Of a DNA stretch of 64,000 nucleotides, positions 8,171-17,255 are shown in pieces (the first letter of the stretch is position 1; each line of letters begins with the position of its first letter). The stretch is from JADLGJ01 sp031423615 (lineage in GTDB: Bacteria > Omnitrophota > Gorgyraeia > Zapsychrales > JANLHA01), in the NCBI GenBank assembly GCA_031423615.1, contig JANPFV010000104.1:56326-120325 (forward strand), given 5' to 3'. The position numbers and the translations under genes are program-made. The notes under the pieces are model-generated. The model saw only the letters and a program-made list of their open reading frames with translations. It did no database searches and had not been told where the DNA came from.

Positions 8171-9136
8171 ATGACAATTAAAAAAATTGGTGTTTTGACG
8201 TCGGGTGGAGACGGGCCGGGGATGAATGCCGCTCTCCGGAGTGTTGTCCGGGCGGGGCTGGCGGCCCAATTAGAGGTCGCAGGAATCATCCGCGGCTATC
8301 AGGGCTTGATCGATGATGAAGTTGTTGCGATGGATCACCGTTCGGTTTCCAATATCATCAATCGCGGCGGCACCATTCTTAAAACTGCGCGCTCCAAAAA
8401 ATTTGCCACCCCGGAAGGCAAGGACATTGCCTTTGCGACGTTAAAAAAACACAATATCGACGCGCTGGTTGTCATCGGCGGAGACGGCACATACAAAGGC
8501 GCCGTAGATTTAATGACCCGGCACAATTTCCCTGTGGTGGGTGTTCCCGGATCGATTGACAATGACATTTGTGGCACCGATGAAACCATCGGTTGCGCGA
8601 CGGCGATCAACACGGCCTTGGATTCCATTGATAAAATTCGCGACACCGCGCAAAGCATGGAACGTATTTTTATTATTGAAGTGATGGGCAACCAAAGCGG
8701 ATATATCGCTTTGCGCGTGGCCATGGCCGCGGGCGCGGAAACCGTCATCATTCCGGAAAGGACATTCGATTATAAAACATTGTGTCAGGAAATTCAGGAA
8801 GGCAATAAACGCGGTAAAATCAACTGGATCATTGTGACGGCGGAAGGGGCGGCGAAAGCCCCGGACGTTGCGCAATCCTTGACCATGATGACCGGTTTGC
8901 AAACGCGTTTTGTCGTCTTGGGCCATGTTCAGCGGGGAGGATCACCCGTTGCGGCCGACCGGATTTTGGCCACCCGTTTAGGCGCGGCGGCCGTCGATTT
9001 GCTTTTAAAAGGGCAATACGGAAAGGCCGTGGGTGTTATGAATGAGCATATCCATGTGGTTGATTTGACACAAGCGTTGAGCCGGCCGGACAGCCGCACC
9101 GACGAATATCTGCATTTGATGAAGACCCTCAGTTAG
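8171..9136 (+). CDS. pfkA: ATP-dependent 6-phosphofructokinase
   Basis: 321 residues, the normal size for bacterial PFK. Phosphorylates fructose 6-phosphate to fructose 1,6-bisphosphate in glycolysis. Visible motifs are IGVLTSGGDGPGMNAALR at the N-terminus and VIGGDGTYKGA near 101-111. The Gly after GGD marks ATP rather than pyrophosphate as donor. Others are the catalytic loop GSIDNDICGTDETIG, the MGNQSGYIAL segment and LGHVQRGGSPVAADR near the C-terminus. ATG 8171 is the natural start, with a weak AGAGG upstream. It is preceded by a promoter-like site, and the gene is separated from ilvC by 105 bases. Confidence 0.96.
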   Translation: MTIKKIGVLTSGGDGPGMNAALRSVVRAGLAAQLEVAGIIRGYQGLIDDEVVAMDHRSVSNIINRGGTILKTARSKKFATPEGKDIAFATLKKHNIDALVVIGGDGTYKGAVDLMTRHNFPVVGVPGSIDNDICGTDETIGCATAINTALDSIDKIRDTAQSMERIFIIEVMGNQSGYIALRVAMAAGAETVIIPERTFDYKTLCQEIQEGNKRGKINWIIVTAEGAAKAPDVAQSLTMMTGLQTRFVVLGHVQRGGSPVAADRILATRLGAAAVDLLLKGQYGKAVGVMNEHIHVVDLTQALSRPDSRTDEYLHLMKTLS

Positions 9137-9241
9137 ACTTTCTCCTCTAAAAAATTCCTGTCATTTTAAAACTTTGTGATAAAATGTTTGGAATTTTCCA
9201 CGCCAATCTTGTACACGGGAATAATAACGAAGGGAATTTTT

Positions 9242-10234
9242 ATGACCAAGATTTATTATGACAAGGATGCGGATTTAAACCGATTGAAAAAGCGGACCAT
9301 AGCTATTGTTGGATACGGTATTCAAGGGCGCGGGCAGGCTTTGAACTTGCGCGATAGCGGATTAAACGTCTTGATCGCCCAGCGACCGGGCGGGCCGAAT
9401 TATGAACAAGCCATCAAGGACGGCTTTAAACCCGTCGATGTAAAGACGGCCGCACAACAGGCGGAGATTATTTTCATTTTGACCCAGGATCATTTGCAGG
9501 CTGATATTTATAATGACTCCATAAAAAAGTATATGAAAAAAGGCAAGACATTGGCTTTTTCTCATGGTTTCAATATTCATTTCAAACTGATCAAGCCTTC
9601 TAAGAATATTGATGTTTGGATGATCGCGCCTAAAGGACCGGGGGCCTTGGTCCGTCGTCAATTTGAGGAAGGTAAAGGCGTTCCGTGTCTGGTCGCGGTC
9701 CATCAAGACGCCTCAGGACACGCCCTGAAGGATGCTTTAGCTTATGCCAAGGGTTTGGGCGGCACGCGCGGCGGTGTTCTTGAAACGACATTTAAAGAGG
9801 AAACGGAAACCGATCTTTTTGGGGAACAAGCCGTTCTCTGCGGCGGGGCCAGTGAACTGGTCAAAGCGGGTTTCGAAACCTTAACCAAAGCGGGTTATCA
9901 ACCCGAAATTGCTTATTTTGAATGTCTGCATGAATTAAAACTTATCGTTGATCTTATGTATGAAGGCGGGATTACCGGAATGCGCAAACGGGTGTCGGAT
10001 ACCGCCGAGTATGGTGATCTTACGCGCGGAAAGCGGATTGTTAATGAGCGCACCCGTAAAGAAATGCAAAAAATTCTCAAAGAAATTCAAAAGGGAAAAT
10101 TCGCAAAGGAATGGATGGCTGAAAATAAAAGCGGACGTAAGATTTTTATTAAAATGCGCAAAGAAGGAGAGAATCATCCCATTGAAAAAGTGGGTGAGAA
10201 GTTGCGTGGTTTGATGTCGTGGATGAAGAAATAA
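9242..10234 (+). CDS. ilvC: Ketol-acid reductoisomerase (NADP+), class I
   Basis: 330 residues from ATG 9242, typical of short class I enzymes; GAAGGGA lies upstream. The longer frame from 9176 adds an unlikely leader. Converts acetohydroxy acids to dihydroxy acids in branched-chain amino acid synthesis. Visible are the cofactor motif IAIVGYGIQGRGQALNLRDSG, IAPKGPGALVRRQFEEG and the metal/substrate residues in ETETDLFGEQAVLCGG. FECLHELKLIVDLMYEGG and the C-terminal YGDLTRGKRI segment follow. No acetolactate synthase or dihydroxyacid dehydratase is in the window. leuA follows after a structured gap. Confidence 0.95.
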   Translation: MTKIYYDKDADLNRLKKRTIAIVGYGIQGRGQALNLRDSGLNVLIAQRPGGPNYEQAIKDGFKPVDVKTAAQQAEIIFILTQDHLQADIYNDSIKKYMKKGKTLAFSHGFNIHFKLIKPSKNIDVWMIAPKGPGALVRRQFEEGKGVPCLVAVHQDASGHALKDALAYAKGLGGTRGGVLETTFKEETETDLFGEQAVLCGGASELVKAGFETLTKAGYQPEIAYFECLHELKLIVDLMYEGGITGMRKRVSDTAEYGDLTRGKRIVNERTRKEMQKILKEIQKGKFAKEWMAENKSGRKIFIKMRKEGENHPIEKVGEKLRGLMSWMKK

Positions 10235-10245
10235 ATTGCTTTGTG

Positions 10246-10322
10246 CTGGGTCCTGTCCCTGCGGCACCCTGCCGGCATCGCTCCGCTGCTGGCGGCAGGG
10301 GACCCGCCTACGGGCCACCCAG
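10246..10322 (+). repeat. GC-rich nested palindromic element between ilvC and leuA
   Basis: An outer stem CTGGGT/ACCCAG (10246-10251 with 10317-10322) encloses GGGTCC/GGACCC (10248-10253 with 10300-10305). An inner imperfect pair, TGCCGGC/GGCGGCA, lies at 10270-10276 and 10291-10297. The outer and middle arms share bases, so alternative folds are possible. The stretch is far more GC-rich than its surroundings. It may be a mobile palindromic repeat or a transcript-end/attenuator structure; no T tract follows, so a standard terminator is less likely. Confidence 0.5.
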
Positions 10323-10375
10323 TCGAAGCATAATTGCAACCAAAACCGGATATTTACCAAAGCTTATTTTTTATT

Positions 10376-11908
10376 ATGAAAACCGATAAAGTCTTAATTT
10401 TTGATACGACATTGCGTGACGGAGAGCAGGCTCCCGGCGCATCCATGAACAAGGATGAAAAGCTGGAAATCGCTTATGCTCTGGAACGTTTGGGGGTCGA
10501 TATTATTGAAGCTGGTTTTGCGGTCAGTTCGCCCGGAGATTTTGAATCCGTGCGTCAGGTGGCCCGGGCTGTCAAAAGTTCCACGGTCTGCAGTTTGGCC
10601 CGCGCCATTCGCAAGGATATCGATGCGGCCTATGATGCGGTCAAAATCGCCAAGAGCGGACGCATCCATGTTTTTTTAGCCACTTCCAAAATCCATTTGG
10701 AACATAAATTCAAAAAAACTCAGGACGAGATTTTGGCCATGGCCGTTGATGCGGTCAAATACGCCAAGTCCAAAATCCATAACGTCGAATTTTCCCCGGA
10801 AGACGCCAGCCGCAGTGAGAAGGAATTTTTGTACCGTATCTTGGAGGCGGTGATCAAGGCCGGGGCTACGACCGTCAATATTCCGGATACCGTCGGGTAC
10901 AAGACCCCGGATGAATACGGAAAACTTTTTAGCGATATCCGCGAAAATGTTTCTAATATTCATAAGGCCGTCATTTCCACCCATTGCCACGATGATTTAG
11001 GTATGGGTGTGGCCAATTCTTTGGCCGCGATTAAGAACGGCGCGCGTCAGGTGGAATGCACAATCAACGGGATCGGTGAGCGGGCGGGTAACGCCGCGAT
11101 GGAGGAGATCGTCATGGCTTTGCACACCCGGTCGGATTTTTATCACTGTAGCACCAACATCAATACTAGAGAAATTTATAAAACTTCCCGTTTGGTCAGC
11201 AAGATGACCGGATTTTTGGTTCCGCCCAATAAAGCCATCGTCGGAGCTAATGCTTTCCGTCATGAAAGTGGGATCCATCAAGACGGGGTCCTAAAGGAAA
11301 AGTCCACCTATGAAATTATGAGCCCGGAATCTGTGGGGGTGCCCGTCGGAAATTTGTTTTTAGGAAAGCATTCCGGACGCCACGCATTTAAAGTCCGTTT
11401 GAAGGCTTTGGGAATTGAATTGAAGGAAGATGAATTGGACAAAGCCTTTGCGGAATTCAAGAAATTAGCTGACCAGAAAAAGCAGGTTTTTGATGAGGAC
11501 TTGCTCGCCATCGTTGATGATGAAGTGAAAGTTTTTAAGCCTCTCTGGGAACTGGCGGATTTTAAGAATACCAGCGGCATGAACATCAAGCCGAAAGTCG
11601 AAGTGATATTAAAAAAGAAAGGCCAGAAAATCGCTGAATCTTCGTCGGGTGATGGCCCGGTGGATGCTTGTTATAAAGCGATCGATAAGATCACCGGTGT
11701 CAGGGGAGAATTGTTGGATTATGCTATTCAATCCGTCACCCGGGGTCAAGATGCCTTAGGCGAAGTCACGGTTAAGGTCATGGTCAATGGCAAAAGTGTC
11801 ATCAGCCGGGCGTCCAGCACCGATATTGTTGTTGCTTCCGCCAAGGCCTATTTGAATGCAATCAATAAAATCATTTCGACAGCGGACGCAACGTCCCCGG
11901 ATGTATGA
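10376..11908 (+). CDS. leuA: 2-isopropylmalate synthase
   Basis: About 510 residues. Condenses 2-oxoisovalerate with acetyl-CoA, the first committed step of leucine synthesis. The DRE-TIM barrel shows FDTTLRDGEQAPGASM at the N-terminus, metal ligands in STHCHDDLGMGVANS and NGIGERAGNAAMEE. FRHESGIHQDGVLKE links to the C-terminal regulatory domain (about 390-510, LeuA dimer type). This full-length domain predicts leucine feedback. ATG 10376 fits the family start but has no clear Shine-Dalgarno; a TTG at 10334 just after the palindromic element is an alternative. Its stop overlaps aroE (ATGA at 11905). Citramalate synthase is a less likely reading. Confidence 0.93.
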   Translation: MKTDKVLIFDTTLRDGEQAPGASMNKDEKLEIAYALERLGVDIIEAGFAVSSPGDFESVRQVARAVKSSTVCSLARAIRKDIDAAYDAVKIAKSGRIHVFLATSKIHLEHKFKKTQDEILAMAVDAVKYAKSKIHNVEFSPEDASRSEKEFLYRILEAVIKAGATTVNIPDTVGYKTPDEYGKLFSDIRENVSNIHKAVISTHCHDDLGMGVANSLAAIKNGARQVECTINGIGERAGNAAMEEIVMALHTRSDFYHCSTNINTREIYKTSRLVSKMTGFLVPPNKAIVGANAFRHESGIHQDGVLKEKSTYEIMSPESVGVPVGNLFLGKHSGRHAFKVRLKALGIELKEDELDKAFAEFKKLADQKKQVFDEDLLAIVDDEVKVFKPLWELADFKNTSGMNIKPKVEVILKKKGQKIAESSSGDGPVDACYKAIDKITGVRGELLDYAIQSVTRGQDALGEVTVKVMVNGKSVISRASSTDIVVASAKAYLNAINKIISTADATSPDV

Positions 11909-12768
11909 CAAAGGAAATTGCGACTTACGGCATTATTGGGAATCCCGTCAAGCACAGTCTTTCGCCCTTGATGCACAATGCCGCATTTAAAGAATTACGT
12001 GTTAAAGCTATTTATAAATTGTTTCTCCTTGAAGAGGAAGAACTGGAACCTTTCTTTAAAAGTCTGCGCGACAAGGAGTCCCCTATTTTTGGACTGAATG
12101 TAACGGTGCCCTACAAAGAAGCCGTCATCCCGCATTTGGACAGCATCAGCGCTTTTGCCAAAAAGGCCATGGCGGTTAATACGATTGTGATTGATGAGAA
12201 TCGCCGATTGACAGGGTATAATACCGACGGGCCGGGATTTTTGGCGCACCTGGTCGATCTGAAATTTAATACGCGGGGAAAACGAGTGGCTATTTTGGGA
12301 GCCGGAGGCACCACCCGGTCGATCTTAGCGTCGTTATGCCTTATTCCAGAAAGACCGGAATCCATCAAGATTTATAATCGGACATCGGAAAAGGCCAGTC
12401 AAATGGTCAAGGATTTGTCTTTCCACATGGATGTCAGTTTGGTGACTGTCGTCCCCTCAATCGATGATCTTAACATTGAGATTTCCGATCTTTTAATCAA
12501 TACGACATCCGTGGGGCTTAATGATCCGCAGAGCTCCTTAGTCGACGATGATCTTTTGCATCCGAATATGTTGGTGTATGATGTGGTCTACGAACCGAAG
12601 GAAACCTTACTTTTAAAACTTGCGGCCGCCAAGGGTGCTACGACGGCCAATGGTTTGGGGCTTTTATTTTATCAGGGAATGCTTTCTTTACAGCATTGGG
12701 CGGGCCAGGAATTGCCGCAGAATGTTAAGGATAACGTTCGGGAAACTTTAGAAGGGAAGGTCGAATGA
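11905..12768 (+). CDS. aroE: Shikimate dehydrogenase
   Basis: 287 residues. Reduces 3-dehydroshikimate with NADPH in the chorismate pathway. The substrate domain shows YGIIGNPVKHSLSPLMHNAAF and GLNVTVPYKE with the catalytic Lys. GYNTDGPGF carries the catalytic Asp, the nucleotide-binding loop is AILGAGGTTRSIL, and NTTSVGL and GLGLLFYQG lie in the C-terminal part. It begins with an ATGA overlap on leuA and ends with an ATGA overlap on the prepilin peptidase gene, so translation is probably coupled along leuA-aroE-pilD-aroK. Confidence 0.95.
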   Translation: MTKEIATYGIIGNPVKHSLSPLMHNAAFKELRVKAIYKLFLLEEEELEPFFKSLRDKESPIFGLNVTVPYKEAVIPHLDSISAFAKKAMAVNTIVIDENRRLTGYNTDGPGFLAHLVDLKFNTRGKRVAILGAGGTTRSILASLCLIPERPESIKIYNRTSEKASQMVKDLSFHMDVSLVTVVPSIDDLNIEISDLLINTTSVGLNDPQSSLVDDDLLHPNMLVYDVVYEPKETLLLKLAAAKGATTANGLGLLFYQGMLSLQHWAGQELPQNVKDNVRETLEGKVE

Positions 12769-13589
12769 CAGAAATTGTGCTTCTTCAAGTTTTCATTGTT
12801 TTTTTAGGCGCTTGCGTGGGCAGTTTTTTAAACGTCTGTATTGTTCGAATGCCCAAAGAAGAATCGATTATAACTCCCCCCTCCCATTGTGTGGCCTGCA
12901 AAAAGACCGTGGCGTGGTACGATAATATTCCCCTCGTGAGTTACTTAGTCCTCGGCGGAAAATGCCGTCATTGCTCAGCCAGATATTCCATGCGTTATTT
13001 TTGGGTTGAACTTTTGACGGCGTTTACTTTTTGGGGATTTTATAAAATTTTTGGGCTGACCCCTATGACCGCCGCTTACATAGTCATGGCCTGCGGATTT
13101 ATCGTGGCAACGTTTGTAGATTTTGAATACCGGATCATTCCCGATGAAATCAGTATCGGAGGGATGATGGCGGGACTCCTTTTTAGTTTTTTTGTCCCGG
13201 AATTGCATGGTGTTGCATCGTCGGGATGGGTCTGGGCGGATCATTTTAAAGCCTTGGGTTTTTCTTTGATCGGGGTTTTGGTGGGAGGCGGATCCATCTA
13301 TTTGATGGGCCTGCTTGGCGACGTTATTTTTAAAAAGGAATCAATGGGCGGAGGCGATGTGAAACTCATGGCCATGGTCGGAGCATTCATGGGTTGGAAA
13401 CTGGCTTTATTGACATTTTTCTTGGCGCCGTTTTTCGGCGCGTTTTATGGGATTGTCGAAAAAGTCCGCACCAAGGACAGCGCTATCGCTTACGGACCTT
13501 TTTTAGTTTTGGGCGCATTGCTCAGTCTTTTTTACGGGAACCTTATCATCAATTGGATCATGCACGGGTATGGCCTCAGGTCATGGTAA
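12765..13589 (+). CDS. pilD: Prepilin peptidase / N-methyltransferase (A24 family)
   Basis: 274 residues with about seven membrane segments. It cleaves the leader of type IV prepilins and methylates the new N-terminus. The N-terminal domain has LGACVGSFLNVCIVRMP and a four-Cys zinc motif formed by CVACKK and CRHC around the VAWYDNIPLVSYL core. The two catalytic Asp are in VDFEYRIIPD and MGGGDVKLMAMVGA. This is the full two-domain form. No pilin gene is visible; a CpaF-type ATPase lies 32 kb downstream. It overlaps aroK by 7 bases. Confidence 0.93.
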   Translation: MTEIVLLQVFIVFLGACVGSFLNVCIVRMPKEESIITPPSHCVACKKTVAWYDNIPLVSYLVLGGKCRHCSARYSMRYFWVELLTAFTFWGFYKIFGLTPMTAAYIVMACGFIVATFVDFEYRIIPDEISIGGMMAGLLFSFFVPELHGVASSGWVWADHFKALGFSLIGVLVGGGSIYLMGLLGDVIFKKESMGGGDVKLMAMVGAFMGWKLALLTFFLAPFFGAFYGIVEKVRTKDSAIAYGPFLVLGALLSLFYGNLIINWIMHGYGLRSW

Positions 13590-14101
13590 AAAATATTGTC
13601 CTTATCGGTTTTATGGGTGTGGGAAAATCTTTGGCGGCCAAGCATCTTGCCGCTAAACTGGAGTGCACCATTATTTCCACCGATGAAAGGGTTGTAGAGC
13701 AAGAGGGAAAAAGTATTGCGCAAATTTTTCAGGACCATGGTGAAGAATATTTTCGGACAGCTGAGGCCAACATCGTCGCTGCCATTGCCGATCAAAGAAA
13801 TAAGATCATCGATTGCGGCGGCGGAGTCGCCTTAAATCCCCGCAATCTGGAATTGTTGAAAAAAAACGGCATTATTTTTTATCTTTCCGCATCAACGGAA
13901 GAAATTTATCAGAACGTCAAAGACCAAAAAAACCGTCCCCTCCTCAATACCCCGAATCCTAAAAACAAAATCAGGGAATTGCTCGAACAGCGCCGTCCGT
14001 TTTATGAAAAGGCGGACTATCAAATCGACGCTGACGGCAAGACCGGCGAACAGCTTTGCGTCGATATTTTGACGCTGTTTAAAAAAGCTTCCGCAAAGTA
14101 A
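13583..14101 (+). CDS. aroK: Shikimate kinase
   Basis: 172 residues from ATG 13583, the normal family length; the longer frame from 13394 is inside pilD and unlikely. Phosphorylates shikimate at the 3-OH. It starts VKNIVLIGFMGVGKSLAAKHLA with the Walker A loop. The shikimate-binding Asp is in STDERVVE, and FRTAE and DCGGGVALNPRN follow. The lid Arg is in KNRPLLNTPNP, and QRRPFYEKADYQIDAD closes the protein. With aroE just upstream, two adjacent steps of chorismate synthesis sit together, interrupted by the prepilin peptidase. Confidence 0.95.
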   Translation: MVKNIVLIGFMGVGKSLAAKHLAAKLECTIISTDERVVEQEGKSIAQIFQDHGEEYFRTAEANIVAAIADQRNKIIDCGGGVALNPRNLELLKKNGIIFYLSASTEEIYQNVKDQKNRPLLNTPNPKNKIRELLEQRRPFYEKADYQIDADGKTGEQLCVDILTLFKKASAK

Positions 14102-14126
14102 GGCCCGGGTGGGGCGGGAGGGTGAA

Positions 14127-15239
14127 ATGACGGAACAAGAAGCCCTTGTTGTTTTAAGCGCTATATTGGGTTTAGGCAGTGTGCGCCTGCGTTCGCTCGT
14201 CGGACATTTTGGTTCCGGGGTGCAGGTTTTGCAGGCCAAAGAAGCGGAATTGGTTGAGGCCGGAATTGTGGCCCGCCACCTGGTGCAAAAAATTCTTGAA
14301 TTCGACCGCGACAATTTTTTACAAAGTGAATATAATCTAATCCGGCAAAATGACGTTAACGTCGTTACGATCTTTGATGAAAATTATCCGGTGGCTTTGC
14401 GTAGCATCTATGACCCGCCCGTGGTTCTTTATATCAAGGGGCATTGGCCTGGCGATCACGGGTTGGCGATCGGGGTCGTCGGTTCTCGCAATGCTTCAGT
14501 TTACGGGTTAAAGATTGCAGAAAAATTTTCCAGTCAACTGGCTGAATTGGGGATCACCGTGGTTTCCGGTTTGGCCCGCGGTGTGGACGCCGCCAGTCAC
14601 CGCGGTTGTTTACGCACCGGCGGACAGACGGTGGCGGTTGTGGGTTGTGGTCTTTGTCATGTTTATCCTGAGCAGAATAGAGAATTGTATAAGGAGATCG
14701 GACAAAAAGGCGCGATCCTCTCGGAGTTCCCAATGTCGGTTCCGCCCATTTCTGGAAATTTTCCTGCCCGCAATCGCATCATCAGTGGATTATCTTTGGC
14801 CGTCCTGGTGGTGGAAGCTTCTCTTAAGAGCGGTGCTCTGATCACCAGTCGCTTTGCTCTCGAGCAGGGGCGCGATGTTTTTGCCGTTCCGGGCCAGATC
14901 GACCAATCCAATAGCCAAGGTGTCAATCAACTGATCAAGGATGGCGCGAAGCTGGTCACGTGTTTTGAAGATATTTTACAGGAACTGGAGCCGCAACTCC
15001 GCCGGGATTTTGTAAAAACAGGGAAAACAGAAGAGGAATTTTTGCCGGAGAGAACGACGCATGATTTGAGTGAACAGGAATGGTCCGTCGTTAAATGTGT
15101 CAATAAAGAGCCGTTATATATCGATGAGGTTGTGGCCAAATCAGGTCAACCTCAACTGGAAGTTGCGGGTGTTTTGTTGAAACTGGAATTAAAAAAAGTC
15201 ATCAAACAATTGCCGGGAAAATATTTTGTCCGGGCATAG
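14127..15239 (+). CDS. dprA: DNA processing protein DprA
   Basis: 370 residues from ATG 14127, with GGGAGGG just upstream. DprA binds incoming single-stranded DNA and loads RecA during natural transformation. An N-terminal helical/SAM-like domain (1-75) is followed by the Rossmann domain with GVVGSRNASVYG, SGLARGVDAASHRG and AVVGCGLCHVYP. FPARNRIISGLS, EASLKSGALITSRFA and the FAVPGQIDQSNSQGVNQLI segment complete it. A C-terminal winged helix occupies about 310-370. It lies directly before topA, a very common bacterial order. Confidence 0.95.
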   Translation: MTEQEALVVLSAILGLGSVRLRSLVGHFGSGVQVLQAKEAELVEAGIVARHLVQKILEFDRDNFLQSEYNLIRQNDVNVVTIFDENYPVALRSIYDPPVVLYIKGHWPGDHGLAIGVVGSRNASVYGLKIAEKFSSQLAELGITVVSGLARGVDAASHRGCLRTGGQTVAVVGCGLCHVYPEQNRELYKEIGQKGAILSEFPMSVPPISGNFPARNRIISGLSLAVLVVEASLKSGALITSRFALEQGRDVFAVPGQIDQSNSQGVNQLIKDGAKLVTCFEDILQELEPQLRRDFVKTGKTEEEFLPERTTHDLSEQEWSVVKCVNKEPLYIDEVVAKSGQPQLEVAGVLLKLELKKVIKQLPGKYFVRA

Positions 15240-15262
15240 CTTTCTGAAAGCGGGAATATTTT

Positions 15263-17239
15263 ATGGCCAGAGCCTTAGTGATTGTGGAGTCCCCCACCAA
15301 AGTCAAGACCATTAATAAAATTTTAGGTTCGAAATACAAGGTCCTGTCTTCCATGGGTCATTTGATTGATTTACCAAAGTCCAAACTGGGTGTGGATGTA
15401 GATCATGATTTTTCCGCCCAGCTTATCGTCATGCGCGCGAAACAAAAAACACTGACCGCGCTGAAAAAGGAAGCAAAAACCAAGGACGAGATTTATTTTG
15501 CGACCGACCCCGATCGTGAGGGTGAGGCGATCGGCTGGAATATCCGTCCGTATCTCGGCGAGGATAAGAAAGTTTTTCGGGTCACATTTCAGGAAATCAC
15601 CAAAACGGCGGTCCTAAAGGCTTTTGAGCATCCTCGCAAGTTCGACGGCAAAAAGATTGAATCCCAAATGGCGCGTCGCGTCCTTGACCGGATCGTCGGG
15701 TATATGATCAGTCCTTTGTTATGGAAAAAAGTGGGTTCGCGTCTGAGCGCCGGCCGCGTACAGTCCGTGGCTTTGCGCCTGATTGTCGACCGCGAACGGG
15801 CGATCAAGAATTTCCTGCCGCAGGAGTACTGGCTTATTGCCGTCGATTTGCAAAAAGCCGGCCACAAAGATGTCCTCACCGCCAATTTAGAGAAGATCAA
15901 TAATGAAAAATTTGAGCTCGCGGAAAAAAACGCCACGGAAAATATTGTTGAAGAAATCAAAAAGGAAGAATTTGTCATTTCCGATGTCATAGAAAAAGAT
16001 ATCAAACGCAATTCTGCCCCACCGTTTATTACCTCAACACTGCAACAGGAGGCTTTCAACAAGCTGGGGTTTAATGCCAACCGCACGATGAAGATTGCCC
16101 AGGAGCTTTATGAGGGGATTGAATTAGGCGAAGGAGACCCCGTTGGTTTGATCACCTATATGCGGACCGACTCGGTTAATATCTCCAATGATGCTTTAAG
16201 TGCGGTCCGGGATTTTATTGAAAAAGAATACGGCGTTCGCTATCTTCCCGAAACGGCGAACCGTTATAAGTCTAAAAAATCGGCGCAAGAAGCGCATGAA
16301 GCGATCCGGCCTGCGGATGTCTTAAAGAAACCCGAAGACCTCAAGTCCTTTCTCGACGAAGACCAGTTTAAATTGTATTCTCTGATTTGGCGGCGATTTG
16401 TCAGTTCACAAATGATGCCGGCGATTTTTCGCAATAAACGTGTCGAAATTATGGCTGGACGCTTTCTTTTTTCAACATCGGGCTCGACCTTGGTTTTTGC
16501 CGGTTTCTTGACACTCGATCCGTCCGGGAATGACGCCGAAGGCAAGGTCGATCTATCGGTGTATTTTAAAAACGATCCATTGGACTTAAAGGAAGTCAAG
16601 CCCACCCAGCATTTTACCAAGCCGCCGCCACGTTTTTCGGAAGCCAGTTTGGTCAAAACACTCGAAGAGGAAGGGATCGGCCGGCCGAGTACATACGCGT
16701 CGATCATTTCGACGATTGTAGCGCGCAATTATGTTTTGCGCGAACGCGGTTATTTTAGCGCGACCGAATTGGGAATGCGGATTTGTGATCTTCTTGTCGA
16801 ATATTTTCCTACGATTATGGACATCGGGTTTACCGCCGGCATGGAAGAGCGCCTGGATCTCGTTGAGGAAGGGGAGTTGGAATATGCCCTTCTTCTGAAG
16901 GATTTTTACGGTCCCTTTAAAAAAGAGCTCGATCACGCCATGGCCACAATCGAGAAGACGCAGGAATTTATAGACGAGAAATGTCCGGAATGCGGCAAGC
17001 AAATGGTCATGAAGTGGGGCCGCCGTGGAAAATTTCTGAGCTGTTCCGATTTTCCCGCTTGCAAATTCGCTAAGCCTATTACAACGGGAATCAAATGCCC
17101 TCAGCCGGAGTGTGGCGGGGAACTTGTCAAGCGGCGGGGTAAAAGCGGGCGCGCATTTTATGGGTGCAGTAAATATCCTGCGTGTACATTTACGGCCAAT
17201 GCTTTACCCGAAACCCCGGCCCCGGCCAATCCGGAATAG
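15263..17239 (+). CDS. topA: DNA topoisomerase I (type IA)
   Basis: 658 residues. Relaxes negative supercoils through a 5'-phosphotyrosine. The TOPRIM domain opens with ALVIVESPTKVKTINKIL and has the metal acidic triad in FATDPDREGEAIGWNI. The active-site Tyr lies in GLITYMRTDSVNIS near residue 300. SAGRVQSVALRLI and EEGIGRPSTYASII are conserved core motifs. Two C-terminal zinc fingers are present (CPECGKQ...CSDFPAC and CPQPECGG...CSKYPAC), fewer than some homologues. Start at ATG 15263. Confidence 0.97.
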   Translation: MARALVIVESPTKVKTINKILGSKYKVLSSMGHLIDLPKSKLGVDVDHDFSAQLIVMRAKQKTLTALKKEAKTKDEIYFATDPDREGEAIGWNIRPYLGEDKKVFRVTFQEITKTAVLKAFEHPRKFDGKKIESQMARRVLDRIVGYMISPLLWKKVGSRLSAGRVQSVALRLIVDRERAIKNFLPQEYWLIAVDLQKAGHKDVLTANLEKINNEKFELAEKNATENIVEEIKKEEFVISDVIEKDIKRNSAPPFITSTLQQEAFNKLGFNANRTMKIAQELYEGIELGEGDPVGLITYMRTDSVNISNDALSAVRDFIEKEYGVRYLPETANRYKSKKSAQEAHEAIRPADVLKKPEDLKSFLDEDQFKLYSLIWRRFVSSQMMPAIFRNKRVEIMAGRFLFSTSGSTLVFAGFLTLDPSGNDAEGKVDLSVYFKNDPLDLKEVKPTQHFTKPPPRFSEASLVKTLEEEGIGRPSTYASIISTIVARNYVLRERGYFSATELGMRICDLLVEYFPTIMDIGFTAGMEERLDLVEEGELEYALLLKDFYGPFKKELDHAMATIEKTQEFIDEKCPECGKQMVMKWGRRGKFLSCSDFPACKFAKPITTGIKCPQPECGGELVKRRGKSGRAFYGCSKYPACTFTANALPETPAPANPE

Positions 17240-17255
17240 TTATAGGAAAATGGCC

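Noticed and set aside
9208..9218. Third copy of the dispersed repeat before ilvC
   Set aside because: Only CTTGTACACGG is shared with copy B; the flanks do not match, so chance is the simpler reading.
13394..13582. Longer start for shikimate kinase
   Set aside because: It would be embedded in the prepilin peptidase gene; ATG 13583 gives the usual family length and N-terminus.
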